Assembly: GCA_036939355.1 (NCBI GenBank)
Contig: JALLAP010001993.1
Span: 1 to 10,145 of the forward strand
Direction: 5' to 3'
Source of the DNA: Thalassiosira profunda
Lineage: Eukaryota > Bacillariophyta > Thalassiosirophyceae > Thalassiosirales > Thalassiosiraceae
Length of the DNA stretch: 10,145 bases
A program made the position numbers and the translations under genes. Positions within the stretch are counted from its first letter, which is position 1. Each line of letters opens with the position of its first letter. The notes under the pieces were generated by a model. It saw nothing but the letters and a program-made list of their open reading frames with translations, was not told the DNA's origin and made no database searches. Positions 1-7,466 of the stretch are shown here, in pieces.

Positions 1-3000
1 TACGACGATCCGGAGGTCATCGAATCGTTTCTGCGCGATGAGGTGGGCATGGACGGCGAGATGGTGAGTGTGGATGCTGCAAAGAAATAATTACCCATTC
101 TGTGGTATTCCAGCATATGAATTTCAATCTCTCACATCCTCTCACATCATATGCGCCATTTCTCTGCTGTCAACTCCAGACGAAGACGGCCTTCCGCCAG
201 CTCCTCCTCGACGAGGCGGGGGTGTACGTCGAGGACGCCCTCCTCGAGGCGATCTTCGCCGCCTGCGACCAGGACGGGAACGGACTGCTCGACGCGACGG
301 AGCTCGCCACGTATGTGCACGAGATTAGGCCGTCGTCGCAGCGCGAGCGGCGCAAGTACGTCGCGCTGTCCTGTTTGCTCTATCCGCCGTTCTACCTGTC
401 GTTCCATTCAGGGTGAGTGCACACAAAGTTGGTGCATGGTTGGCATGCATAAAATCGTCTGACATGTTTGTGTGCATCTATCACTGCCCGAAACAGATGA
501 GCGCCACGACGAACCTCCGGGAGCGCCCGTACGGCGACTTGCACGCCAGCAGCGACCATCCCTTCTGGCAAATCGCCTCCCTCAGCGATCTCATCGGCCT
601 CTGCGGCTACGTCATCTTGAAGTGGGAGGAGGAGCGGCTCAAGCACGAGAACCTGCAGCAGGCGCGGGTGCGGCTCGTGCAGTGGGTGAACGTGGACCTT
701 CCATTGTTCATCGTGCAGAATGCCCGTCGCGAGACAGAAGAGGGGAGCAAGTCCTTGGACCGCAGCTTTGAGATCGGCGAAGATCTTTCCACGAGGACGG
801 GACTTTCGGACCTTTCCTGCTCCGATGTCATTCGCGAGCAGGATTGTATTGAGGGAAATGGCGGTGGCGGCAAATTGGAGACAGGGGAGGGAGAGTGGTC
901 TGAGGATCCGCCGCCAGAAACGATGCAATCTGTGCCCTACGAGCCAAAGCGCACTATCAATGGCCGCGCGAACGGAGGCGATGGATCAACAAGTGATACA
1001 GGCGAATCCGAGCAGGCAAATCCAGGAAGGGAAAGGCAGGTGTCTTTTGCGGATGATAGCACCAGCGAGGATCAGGACCAAGGGCCAAAGAGGGAAAGTC
1101 GAGTCTCGTTTGCTGACAACAGCATCGACGAGGGGCAGAGTCAAACTCGGAAACAGAGTAGACAAGTGTCTTTTGCTGACGAGAGCATCGACGAAGAGCA
1201 AGATCCGGAAGGTGTTGCGCCTAGAGAAGAGGGGCGAGCACAAGATCCTCCACTTCTGCCTTTTGGGTTTGTCACAGACGGCCTGAAAAAGACTGGAGAT
1301 GCCCTGAAAGGCACTGGCGTGCACGTTGCTGATGGCGCTGTCGCGACCAGAGATGCGTTTAATGAAGGCGTGAAGAGGACTGGGGATGTCCTGAAAGAGA
1401 CTGGAGCGCAGGTTGCTGACGGTGCCTTGGCAACAGGAGATGTGCTCGTGGATGGCGTCAAGGCACTTGCGGGAGGAGTTGTCGACGNCTGACGGTGCCT
1501 TGGCAACAGGAGATGTGCTCGTGGATGGCGTCAAGGCACTTGCGGGAGGAGTTGTCGACGGAGTCGAGGCACTCAAGAAGGTCCGGCTCGACATCGAGCG
1601 TGATCCAGACGATGCAGTGAAGGTCTTGCGAGCGTTCGTTCTTGGTGACAAGACATACGAATCGGCTGATAGGTGCAGCGACGATGACAAGGGCCTGGAC
1701 GTTCAAGAAATGCGCTTGTTGTTGGAGACAATGGGCGTCTTTTTGGCGGCGCAGTGAGTCTCTTATCTTTCCCAATGCCTGTCGACTCGCTTGCAGCTAC
1801 TAACGCATCACTCAGTGCGATGAAGGAGATATTTCTTGAAATTGATGACGACGGTTCTGGGACCATCACCATCAGAGAACTACTCGATTTCACCAAAAAG
1901 GCGGAGAAACAACTCTCAAAGAAGAGCCGCCGTTCCAGATATGGGGGCATACTAAAGAGGTGTTGCCTCACGATTGGATGGTGGACCAGTTGGTCTTTTA
2001 TCACAGGCGCCTGTTTCTGGGTGACCTTGTCTTTCGTAGAGGGCGCTAGTGAACTCGAGCTGCAAATGTACCTTGGCCTGACGGTCATCCTTTACCTCTG
2101 CGGGGCTTTAGGAAACCTCACCAACCTTTACCGGGCCACCGAGGCGTTGACGTGGCAAATCAACAGCGCAGACATGATGTNTAGGAAACCTCACCAACCT
2201 TTACCGGGCCACCGAGGCGTTGACGTGGCAAATCAACAGCGCAGACATGATGTTGAGGGCCGCAGCGATATCCGTTGGCTTGGCTCGAATGGAAGGGAAG
2301 GAAGACGAGAGTGAAGGGCCTCAGAACAGAATCAGGACCGAAGCCCTCGAAAAGTTGGAGGAAACAATGGACCACTCCAATAGAACCGAAAAGAGCCGGG
2401 ATGAACTCAGGCAAATGAGAAGAACGATCAGACGCGGATCGACGTTTGGGAGTGGTGGCAAATCCTCTAGAAGCATGGCTAGCAGTGGAGATGTCAGCAG
2501 CGAGGGTGAGCAACAGCAGGCCTATGATGAGGAGACAATCGCAAAGGCGCAGGAAGAAGGAGCGAGAGAACTGTTTGAGAAAATAGGTGAGAGGCGCGCG
2601 TCGATGTGCCTCCTTCACTTGTCTACAGGTGACTTTTATCCCTCACCTGATACTGCTTCCCGCACCAGACGTGAGCGACGACGGGCAAATTGACGAGAAG
2701 GAGCTCTTTGATGCACTGGAGAGTTTAGGTGTGATGATTCCAACACACGCCCTTTCAAGGCTGTTTCACGCGATCGATGTCAGTGGCGATGGACAAATCG
2801 AAAAGGATGAGTTGGTCGACTACGTCAAGACGATCAAACCAGGGATGTCGAATCTTCAGAGGAGACTGACGACAGTGCGATATATGATTCGGTCTACGTC
2901 GTTCTACCTTGTCCTATCACAGGTGTTTGCCGGCTCGGCTCAGGTGCACGCGGCGTGGGTGGGTCTTAGCACGGTGAAGGCCACAAGGAATCTCTTTCTA

Positions 3001-3367
3001 GCGGGATCATTCGGTTGGGCAGTCGGAAGTCTGTATTTCATCGCGACGTGGCCAAAGAACAAAGGGGTGAGTCAATCTATGTCTCCTTGACACGGCATCT
3101 TACACTATTTCTCACCGCCTTTGTCGGAACGCGCAGCAATATTTCGATCAATTACAGACCGCAAAGTTCTCTATCAAAGCCTCCATCCTGGCGGGATGTG
3201 GGCGCTTTGACAGGTCGAATGGGTCGTCTTTCAAGCGGAGGCGTGCAAAATCCTATTCCTCCCAGAATCAACTAAATGGCAACGGGTCCCTTCTTGCTGG
3301 GAATGTGGCAGGAAGAAGAAGCGAGAAGAAAGGGCGACAAATGGATGGGATGTTGATGACAGCATGA
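1..3367 (+). CDS. Tri-modular EF-hand / membrane-hairpin protein (5' partial, six exons)
   Basis: Exons read 1-63, 180-412, 502-1753, 1816-2586, 2669-3066 and 3137-3367 (stop 3365-3367). Phases agree at every GT-AG junction once 73 nt is removed at each of the two N sites, giving 933 residues with the N terminus missing. Three modules are visible, each an EF-hand pair, a basic RR linker, two hydrophobic segments and an amphipathic stretch. EF loops: degenerate near 14-25, DQDGNGLLDATE (51-62), CSDDDKGLDVQE (466-477, weak), DDDGSGTITIRE (502-513), DVSDDGQIDEKE (725-736) and DVSGDGQIEKDE (761-772). Hydrophobic segments: about 81-99, 120-138, 546-566, 576-593, 800-824 and 832-852. Between modules 1 and 2 lie acidic linker, VSFAD repeats and 29-residue repeats. 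EF-hands are established Ca2+ binders. A Ca2+-responsive membrane protein is inference; I do not recognise the family. It converges on the next gene, with 106 bp between. Confidence 0.85.
64..179 (+). other. Intron 1 of the EF-hand gene, 116 nt
   Basis: Donor GTGAGT follows ATG at 61-63 and acceptor CCAG ends at 179. It is phase 0. Joining the exons gives GMDGEM-TKTAFRQLL, a degenerate EF-hand ahead of the canonical one at 267-302. Confidence 0.8.
413..501 (+). other. Intron 2 of the EF-hand gene, 89 nt
   Basis: The donor is GTGAGT at 413-418. Two acceptors stand five bases apart, ACAG ending at 496 and TGAG ending at 501. Only the second keeps the frame (GG + C); the first makes an immediate GGA TGA stop. 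The junction is therefore set by frame, and the conventional CAG is skipped, so this is the least certain junction in the gene. Confidence 0.6.
1034..1210 (+). repeat. Three 21-residue VSFAD repeats in the EF-hand gene
   Basis: The repeats start at the valine codons at 1040, 1103 and 1166, so the period is exactly 63 nt. The core is (R/S)(Q/R)VSFAD followed by xSxxExQ; the third unit fades after DEEQDPEG. The basic residues before VSF resemble basophilic kinase sites (R-x-V-S or S-R-V-S), so phosphorylation is a reasonable but unproven guess. The surrounding linker is acidic and low in complexity. Confidence 0.85.
1274..1567 (+). repeat. 29-residue amphipathic repeats (two full copies plus a partial)
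   Basis: The full copies span 1274-1360 and 1361-1447, with core (D/E)G(L/V)K(K/R)TGD(A/V)LK followed by xTGxxVADGAxATxD. A partial third copy begins VDGVKALAGG at 1448 and runs on through the assembly join. The small-residue and charged pattern suggests surface-seeking amphipathic helices of the LEA or apolipoprotein type; that is inference from composition. The 72-bp assembly duplication falls inside this block, so the copy number should be checked. Confidence 0.75.
1416..1560 (+). repeat. 72-bp exact direct duplication around a single N (assembly artefact)
   Basis: Bases 1416-1487 and 1489-1560 are identical and are separated only by N at 1488. Copy plus N is 73 nt and breaks the reading frame; deleting it rejoins the upstream frame to the downstream frame exactly. 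This is the signature of two contigs whose overlapping ends were scaffolded instead of merged. Confidence 0.95.
1754..1815 (+). other. Intron 3 of the EF-hand gene, 62 nt, with a TACTAAC branch site
   Basis: Donor GTGAGT is at 1754-1759, acceptor CTCAG ends at 1815, and the phase is 2. A perfect TACTAAC branch-point sequence lies at 1798-1804, just upstream of the acceptor. The joined protein reads FLAAHAMKEIFLEIDDDGSG, linking the weak third EF-hand to the canonical fourth. Confidence 0.9.
2109..2253 (+). repeat. Second 72-bp exact direct duplication around a single N (assembly artefact)
   Basis: Bases 2109-2180 and 2182-2253 are identical, with one N at 2181. The copy length is the same as at 1416-1560, and removing 73 nt again restores the coding frame. 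The sequence lies in the second membrane hairpin and following helix (GNLTNLYRATEALTWQ region). Confidence 0.95.
2587..2668 (+). other. Intron 4 of the EF-hand gene, 82 nt
   Basis: Donor GTGAGA is at 2587 and acceptor CCAG ends at 2668; the phase is 1. The split codon rebuilds the first aspartate of the fifth EF loop, giving FEKIDVSDDGQIDEKEL, which strongly supports this splice pair. Confidence 0.9.
3067..3136 (+). other. Intron 5 of the EF-hand gene, 70 nt
   Basis: Donor GTGAGT is at 3067 and acceptor GCAG ends at 3136; the phase is 0. Reading through gives VSQSMSP and a stop. Splicing opens a 76-codon terminal exon whose start (QYFDQLQTAKFSIKASILAG) resembles the post-hairpin helix of module 2. 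Confidence 0.75.
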
Positions 3368-3473
3368 TTCAAGCGGATTGACCGGATGGACGGAAGAAGG
3401 AGAGTGAAGAGAGCAAAAAAGAGCGAGAGCCAAATGTAGATATTCATTGAGTAAATGAGATGTTATGCAACCT
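3368..3473. other. Convergent 3' intergenic region
   Basis: Only 106 bp separates the stop codons of two convergent genes, so their 3' UTRs probably abut or overlap. A variant poly(A) hexamer AGTAAA is at 3450-3455 on the plus strand. No gene or RNA was recognised. Confidence 0.5.
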
Positions 3474-6296
3474 TCAGGAATCTTCCGTGAAACAGCACAT
3501 CACCGATTTCTTCCTCGCCTGGTTAGTGCTGTCGAGCCCCCAGGATGGTGCAGACCCGTTCAACTGCCCATGTGTTAAACACTGCGTCGACAAATTATTG
3601 CCATGCATCCCCACCATTACCCATTGGTTGCCATTTGACGTCGGTGCCCATTGTTCTGTTTCTTCGCCATCGTGGCTCTTGCGCCCATCAACAGGAGGGC
3701 GACTTGGGCCAGACGGGCAATATGCGTGGTAGGGACAAAGCTCCATTCGCTTGCCGTTGACTTCCTTCCTACTGCAGTAGTGTTCTGCATCGTCGTGAGA
3801 GCCACTGTTCCAGCCGTTCTCGGCATGGAACCAGACGCCAACCGTCTTTGTCGGACGAGCCTGAGCGTCCGACCCTTCACTTGGCTTTTGGTGCGCCGCT
3901 GGTTTTTGATGCGGCTGTTGCGTCTCATCGTCAGCGCCTGTTCCTGATGGTGGTGGATGTGGCTGAGCCCCCTTCTCTCCGCCAACGTGGGGCGACGAGT
4001 TGCCAGCGCCAGTGTGAGCAACCCCCGGCTGAGCACCCTCCTTCTGAGAATTCTCTGGCTGAGCCGACGCATAGACATGGGGCCGATCCATGCCCAAGCC
4101 TTGCGATGATGCAACCACATCGGTCGGAGTCATTTGCACAATGGGAACTTCAACGTCCGGCTCACTGGGAGGCAACTGATCTCCTTTCTGAACGCTCCCA
4201 TCGTATCCACTGTAAACTTGACAGCAGAGGATATGGCGCTTGAGGTCAGGCCGCGTCCCATCAATGCCCCATTCCGGCTCGCGGTGATACAAGTGGGTGA
4301 ATGTCATGCACGTGTTGGAACCGCTGATCTTGCCTACCATCACCCAGTTGTTGTAGTTGTTACTAACCGGAGCCCATTGAAATCCACCGAAAGCGTCCAT
4401 CTCGTATATCAATGGCTTTGGGACATCGAACCCTCTTGGGCAGTAGGTCTTTAGCGGACACAAATGGAATGTTTGCTCGTCAGGCCCACTGGGAATGCTC
4501 TGGCAGAATGCTTGAGCATCCTCGTAGGTGCCGCCTGACCATCCATCGTTATTGTCGAACCAGAAAGGACGGTAGGTGTCCTGGATCTCCTTTTCCAATG
4601 GAGTCAGCGTTGATTCAGCAATAGATTCAAGCGACGGACTCGTTATGTCTGAATGCATGGGAGGCTCTCCACTGACATTTGCATGGGTTGGTGGGGGCTT
4701 CAGGTCCACAGCATTCGGATCTGGCTGCGTGGGGACCTCAATTGCAGGGAAGCCGTCTCCCAGTGGCTTCTCCAGACAGCACATGATGTGCCCCGTGAGC
4801 TTCTCAACCTCTGCATTTGTGCCATTGCCTTCGAGTCCCCACCCTGGCCGTTCGTGGTGCACGTCCGAGAATATCGCGCACTGACGGAACCCATTGCCTA
4901 CCTGTAACCACTCGTTCCACGCGTCGAGGATTGGCACTAAATTGCGATGCGTCAGCCAAAGAACATACATCACACATATGATGTGCACATGATACTCACC
5001 CCACGATTCGCCCTTCTCGTCATCGAATGCCTCGTTGAATATGAGCCGGCCCATGCCCGTCTGCTCAGGACAGTACACTTCCGCAGGGCATGGGACAAAG
5101 TCGTCGTGGCTTCTGCAAAAGTCGAGAGCCTCCTTGTAGGTCGTTCCTGTCCAACCCGACTCCCGGTCGAACCACATCGGCAGGTACGCATCCTCGAGCT
5201 TGTAGTACAGTGCTTCCAGCTCCTCCGGCGACAACTGTTGCTTCGGTGGCTCGTGCTTCCACGCCGGCTTCCCCGAGGGCGGTCTTGCACTACCAACTTC
5301 GGCGTCGGAGTGTTCCTTCGCCCACCACTTTCCCACGCCCTTTTCCTTCGCTTTCTCCTCTGCCATCTTCTCCATCTCCTCCTCGTAATACGGATGCAAT
5401 TCCTGATGCCGCTTTATCGAGTGTTCGTACCCCTTCGAGATCCCAACAGCCGCCCCAACTGCAATTCCAACCAGTCCAACGACAATGATGCAAAACTGAC
5501 ATCCCTTCGAGCGAAGGATGGCACCTAGCGACGGAACGTGCCGGTACGGACGTCTGAGATGGGGGTGAGAGCGTGCGTCAATGCCCAGGCTTTCGCACAT
5601 ATCCTGAAACTCTGGCGAGTGCGGATCGAACTCGTACCGCTTCTTTGGACGGCGTGGGGAGAATTTGCGCGGGGAGAAGAAGGCCCCGGCGGGGAGGGAG
5701 CTGGGGTAGAGCGCCTCTTCCTCGTCCGCGTGATTCGCCCCTCCATTCTCGTTCCACGGATGAGAGCGCCGGGCACCGCCGCCGCCGTCGGTGGGGCCGT
5801 AAAATCGCTCCACCTCCGCATTCGCAAGGGAGGCAACATCAGCCGTCACGCCCTTCTGCTTCTGAGTTAGAACCTGATTGACGATGGACGCCACCGTGGC
5901 CAGATTGGGCTTCGACGCGTCCTCCGAGGCCTGTTGGGGCGCGGGCGTGGAGGATAAAGTCATCGAGGCTGCCTCGCGGACGATGGAGGCGGCGCCGGGC
6001 GGCGGGGCTGGTCCGTGAGAGGATGGTGCATCAGTGCCCTCGGTCGATTCTGCCGCGGCGGCAGCTGCATCCGATGTATCTGTCGCATCTTTGGCAGCGG
6101 CGTCGTCACTGGACGACTCTACAGCTGGCGGAGTATCTTCCTCGGCTTCAGCCTCGGCCTCTGCTGATGCCTCTGGCGACGGTGCATCTGCCTCCGAGGC
6201 CGAGGGGGCTGGTGCAACCGGATCAGAAGGCGCCTCCTCGACGGCGGCTTCGTCGGACGCCACCTCGGCGGCATTCGCCTCGCCAGATTCACTCAT
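3474..6296 (-). CDS. Single-pass membrane protein with three six-cysteine domains
   Basis: It is open for 940 codons, or 919 residues after removing the in-frame intron at 4937-4999. Unspliced numbering: residues 1-130 are Ala/Glu/Ser-rich and disordered; 205-255 are basic (SPRKFSPRRPKKR). One hydrophobic segment, about 266-288, follows KGCQFC, and a charged stalk follows it. Three homologous domains lie at about 371-510, 575-695 and 819-936. Each has WF...GW.(S/T)G...A..(F/Y)C, an (L/P)CP...YCP motif, W-x-P, W(V/L).VG, a single Cys, WG and a final CC, giving six conserved cysteines. The lack of a cleavable signal peptide and the basic cytosolic side suggest type II topology with lumenal or extracellular domains. 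The domain looks like Cys-rich repeats of diatom proteins known only as DUFs; I could not verify this. Function is unknown; a surface or cell-wall role is a guess. Confidence 0.9.
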   Translation of the reverse strand: MSESGEANAAEVASDEAAVEEAPSDPVAPAPSASEADAPSPEASAEAEAEAEEDTPPAVESSSDDAAAKDATDTSDAAAAAAESTEGTDAPSSHGPAPPPGAASIVREAASMTLSSTPAPQQASEDASKPNLATVASIVNQVLTQKQKGVTADVASLANAEVERFYGPTDGGGGARRSHPWNENGGANHADEEEALYPSSLPAGAFFSPRKFSPRRPKKRYEFDPHSPEFQDMCESLGIDARSHPHLRRPYRHVPSLGAILRSKGCQFCIIVVGLVGIAVGAAVGISKGYEHSIKRHQELHPYYEEEMEKMAEEKAKEKGVGKWWAKEHSDAEVGSARPPSGKPAWKHEPPKQQLSPEELEALYYKLEDAYLPMWFDRESGWTGTTYKEALDFCRSHDDFVPCPAEVYCPEQTGMGRLIFNEAFDDEKGESWGEYHVHIICVMYVLWLTHRNLVPILDAWNEWLQVGNGFRQCAIFSDVHHERPGWGLEGNGTNAEVEKLTGHIMCCLEKPLGDGFPAIEVPTQPDPNAVDLKPPPTHANVSGEPPMHSDITSPSLESIAESTLTPLEKEIQDTYRPFWFDNNDGWSGGTYEDAQAFCQSIPSGPDEQTFHLCPLKTYCPRGFDVPKPLIYEMDAFGGFQWAPVSNNYNNWVMVGKISGSNTCMTFTHLYHREPEWGIDGTRPDLKRHILCCQVYSGYDGSVQKGDQLPPSEPDVEVPIVQMTPTDVVASSQGLGMDRPHVYASAQPENSQKEGAQPGVAHTGAGNSSPHVGGEKGAQPHPPPSGTGADDETQQPHQKPAAHQKPSEGSDAQARPTKTVGVWFHAENGWNSGSHDDAEHYCSRKEVNGKRMELCPYHAYCPSGPSRPPVDGRKSHDGEETEQWAPTSNGNQWVMVGMHGNNLSTQCLTHGQLNGSAPSWGLDSTNQARKKSVMCCFTEDS
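3489..3842 (-). repeat. Six-cysteine domain, copy 3
   Basis: Residues about 819-936 begin VWFHAENGWNSG and end MCC, close to the C terminus. Cysteines are at 841, 854, 860, 906, 934 and 935. A long Pro/His/Gln-rich linker separates it from copy 2. Confidence 0.85.
4212..4574 (-). repeat. Six-cysteine domain, copy 2
   Basis: Residues about 575-695 begin YRPFWFDNNDGWSGG and include QWAPVSNNYNNWVMVG. Cysteines are at 598, 613, 619, 663, 691 and 692. It shares the full cysteine order with copies 1 and 3. Confidence 0.85.
4767..5186 (-). repeat. Six-cysteine domain, copy 1 (interrupted by an intron)
   Basis: Residues about 371-510 begin YLPMWFDRESGWTG. Cysteines are at 394, 403, 409, 473, 506 and 507. 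The domain is 21 residues too long unless the intron at 4937-4999 is removed; then its WVPILDAWNEW aligns with WAPVSNNYNNW of copy 2 residue for residue. Confidence 0.85.
4937..4999 (-). other. Stop-free 63-nt intron inside cysteine domain 1
   Basis: On the minus strand the donor is G|GTGAGTAT at 4999 and the acceptor TTTAG ends at 4937, with a CTGAC branch-like site before it. The length is 63 nt (21 codons) with no stop, so the frame runs through. Splicing rebuilds the W-x-P motif shared with the other two copies, and the removed peptide is hydrophobic and unlike them. Confidence 0.85.
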
Positions 6297-6758
6297 TGCG
6301 CGTGCGACAACGCCCTCGATGCGTTTTGGACCTTACGGCGAGGGGGGTTATGGAGGCCGCGGGGGGGGGCAGGAGGTCTTGTGGTTGTGGGCCGGGGGGG
6401 CTGGTCCGAAATGATGTTGTCCGCGGTGTCCTTTGTGTCAGCTTTTTTTTTGCAAACAACACCCGGACACTTGGGGTCTTTTTCAGGCAGATCGAGATCC
6501 GAGCTGGCGTTGGCGCAACGAACGAAGGCGTGCTGGTCGAAGTAATGCATCACAGAGGAGGCGCAGTATCTATCTAAAATGAAAGAAACAACCAAGAAGG
6601 GAAGATTCTCAAACAGTTCCAGTTATGAATCAATACACTCTGTCGACACCAAACACCCAACTGAAGCGCCGTAATAGGCCAGATATCAACTCAATCCGGC
6701 CGGCAGCTTTTGTACTCGCATCATCTTCTTTTCTGTATCATCCATCGCTGTCTCGAAA
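6297..6758. promoter_or_regulatory. Intergenic region: 3' end of the upstream gene and promoter/5' UTR of the six-cysteine gene
   Basis: This 462-bp stretch lies between two minus-strand genes. Near the start codon at 6296 it is C-rich on the coding strand, with guanine tracts on the plus strand at 6342-6347, 6361-6369, 6389-6391 and 6394-6400. A thymine run lies near 6443-6451. No convincing TATA box or RNA gene was seen. Confidence 0.5.
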
Positions 6759-7466
6759 TTAATAGATGCGAACGCTCCGCGGTTGTGCCTGCAGCTCCAC
6801 ATCCTGAAACTCGCCGTCGTCGCCGGCGAAGGATACCATCCGCAGGTCCTCCACCTCGTCCTCGCCCACAAAGTCGCTCTCGAGGCTAATGTCTTCGTCC
6901 TCTTCTTCAACCTCCCGGCTGTGCACCCGGCGCATTTTGATGAAGAGCGCCGCGGCCGCGACGAGGAGGGCGGAGAAGCCGGCGAGGAACGAGGCAAGAA
7001 TGAGGGTGCTGCTCATGCTGGTGGAGGTGGAGGCATCGGTCTCGAGCGACACGGTGTCTTTCGGCTCGGACTCGGCGGAGGGCATCGACATGGACATGGA
7101 GCCGACGATTTCGTCGATGTCCATAAAGGTGAAGTCGAACGTCCCATCCCCTCCTTGGCGCTTCTGGATCATTCCGGGCAGGGACATGGATCCGTCGGTC
7201 TCCTCGAAGTTGAACGTCCCGTCGCCTCCCTGGAGGTTCCGCATGCCGCCGGCGTGCCGCTGCCGCCGCTGGGCGCGCCGCCGCACCGACGGGGCGGACT
7301 TAGGGGCGGCGTCGGTTTCCCGTCCGAAGATCGGCTCGGAATTGCCCGGGGAGGTGTGGCGGTACCGCCGGAGGGGCATCGCGCCGAGCTGGGCGGCGAC
7401 GGCCGTCGTCGAGAGAAAGGCCGCCGCGAGGGACAGGGTCATGGTGGCGAGGGATTGGGAGACCAT
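6759..7466 (-). CDS. Type I membrane protein with signal peptide, two GGDGTF repeats and acidic tail
   Basis: It codes for 235 residues. An in-frame ATG at 7610 would add 48 residues, but starting at 7466 puts a clear signal peptide first (hydrophobic core about 9-24, cleavage near AVAA/QL) and has A at -3 and G at +4. Next come a basic stretch SVRRRAQRRQR (60-70), two 25-residue repeats starting QGGDGTF at 79 and 104, SMSMSM (123-128), a Ser/Thr-rich stalk, a transmembrane helix at about 152-178 followed by KMRR, and an acidic cytosolic tail (EVEEEDEDISLESD). This predicts an extracellular or lumenal domain of about 125 residues. I do not recognise the family. It is divergent from, and shares FGR and SMSMSM motifs with, the gene at 7828. 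Function is unknown. Confidence 0.8.
   Translation of the reverse strand: MVSQSLATMTLSLAAAFLSTTAVAAQLGAMPLRRYRHTSPGNSEPIFGRETDAAPKSAPSVRRRAQRRQRHAGGMRNLQGGDGTFNFEETDGSMSLPGMIQKRQGGDGTFDFTFMDIDEIVGSMSMSMPSAESEPKDTVSLETDASTSTSMSSTLILASFLAGFSALLVAAAALFIKMRRVHSREVEEEDEDISLESDFVGEDEVEDLRMVSFAGDDGEFQDVELQAQPRSVRIY

Noticed and set aside
1416..1560. A real tandem duplication or mobile-element target-site duplication at the first N
   Set aside because: There is no element between the copies, the copies are identical, the frame breaks, and the same 72-bp length recurs at 2109-2253.
986..1690. A 234-codon minus-strand frame over the repeats of the EF-hand gene
   Set aside because: It runs through the N and the assembly duplication and is an antisense shadow of the repeats.
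6023..6577. Plus-strand frames over the Ala/Glu-rich start of the six-cysteine gene
   Set aside because: They are translations of low-complexity codons in other frames and have no independent support.
6293..6595. A 100-codon minus-strand frame ending in ATGA overlap with the start of the six-cysteine gene
   Set aside because: The composition is that of a C-rich leader, with poly-Pro and poly-Lys from homopolymer runs and no domain. The ATGA overlap probably arises by chance.
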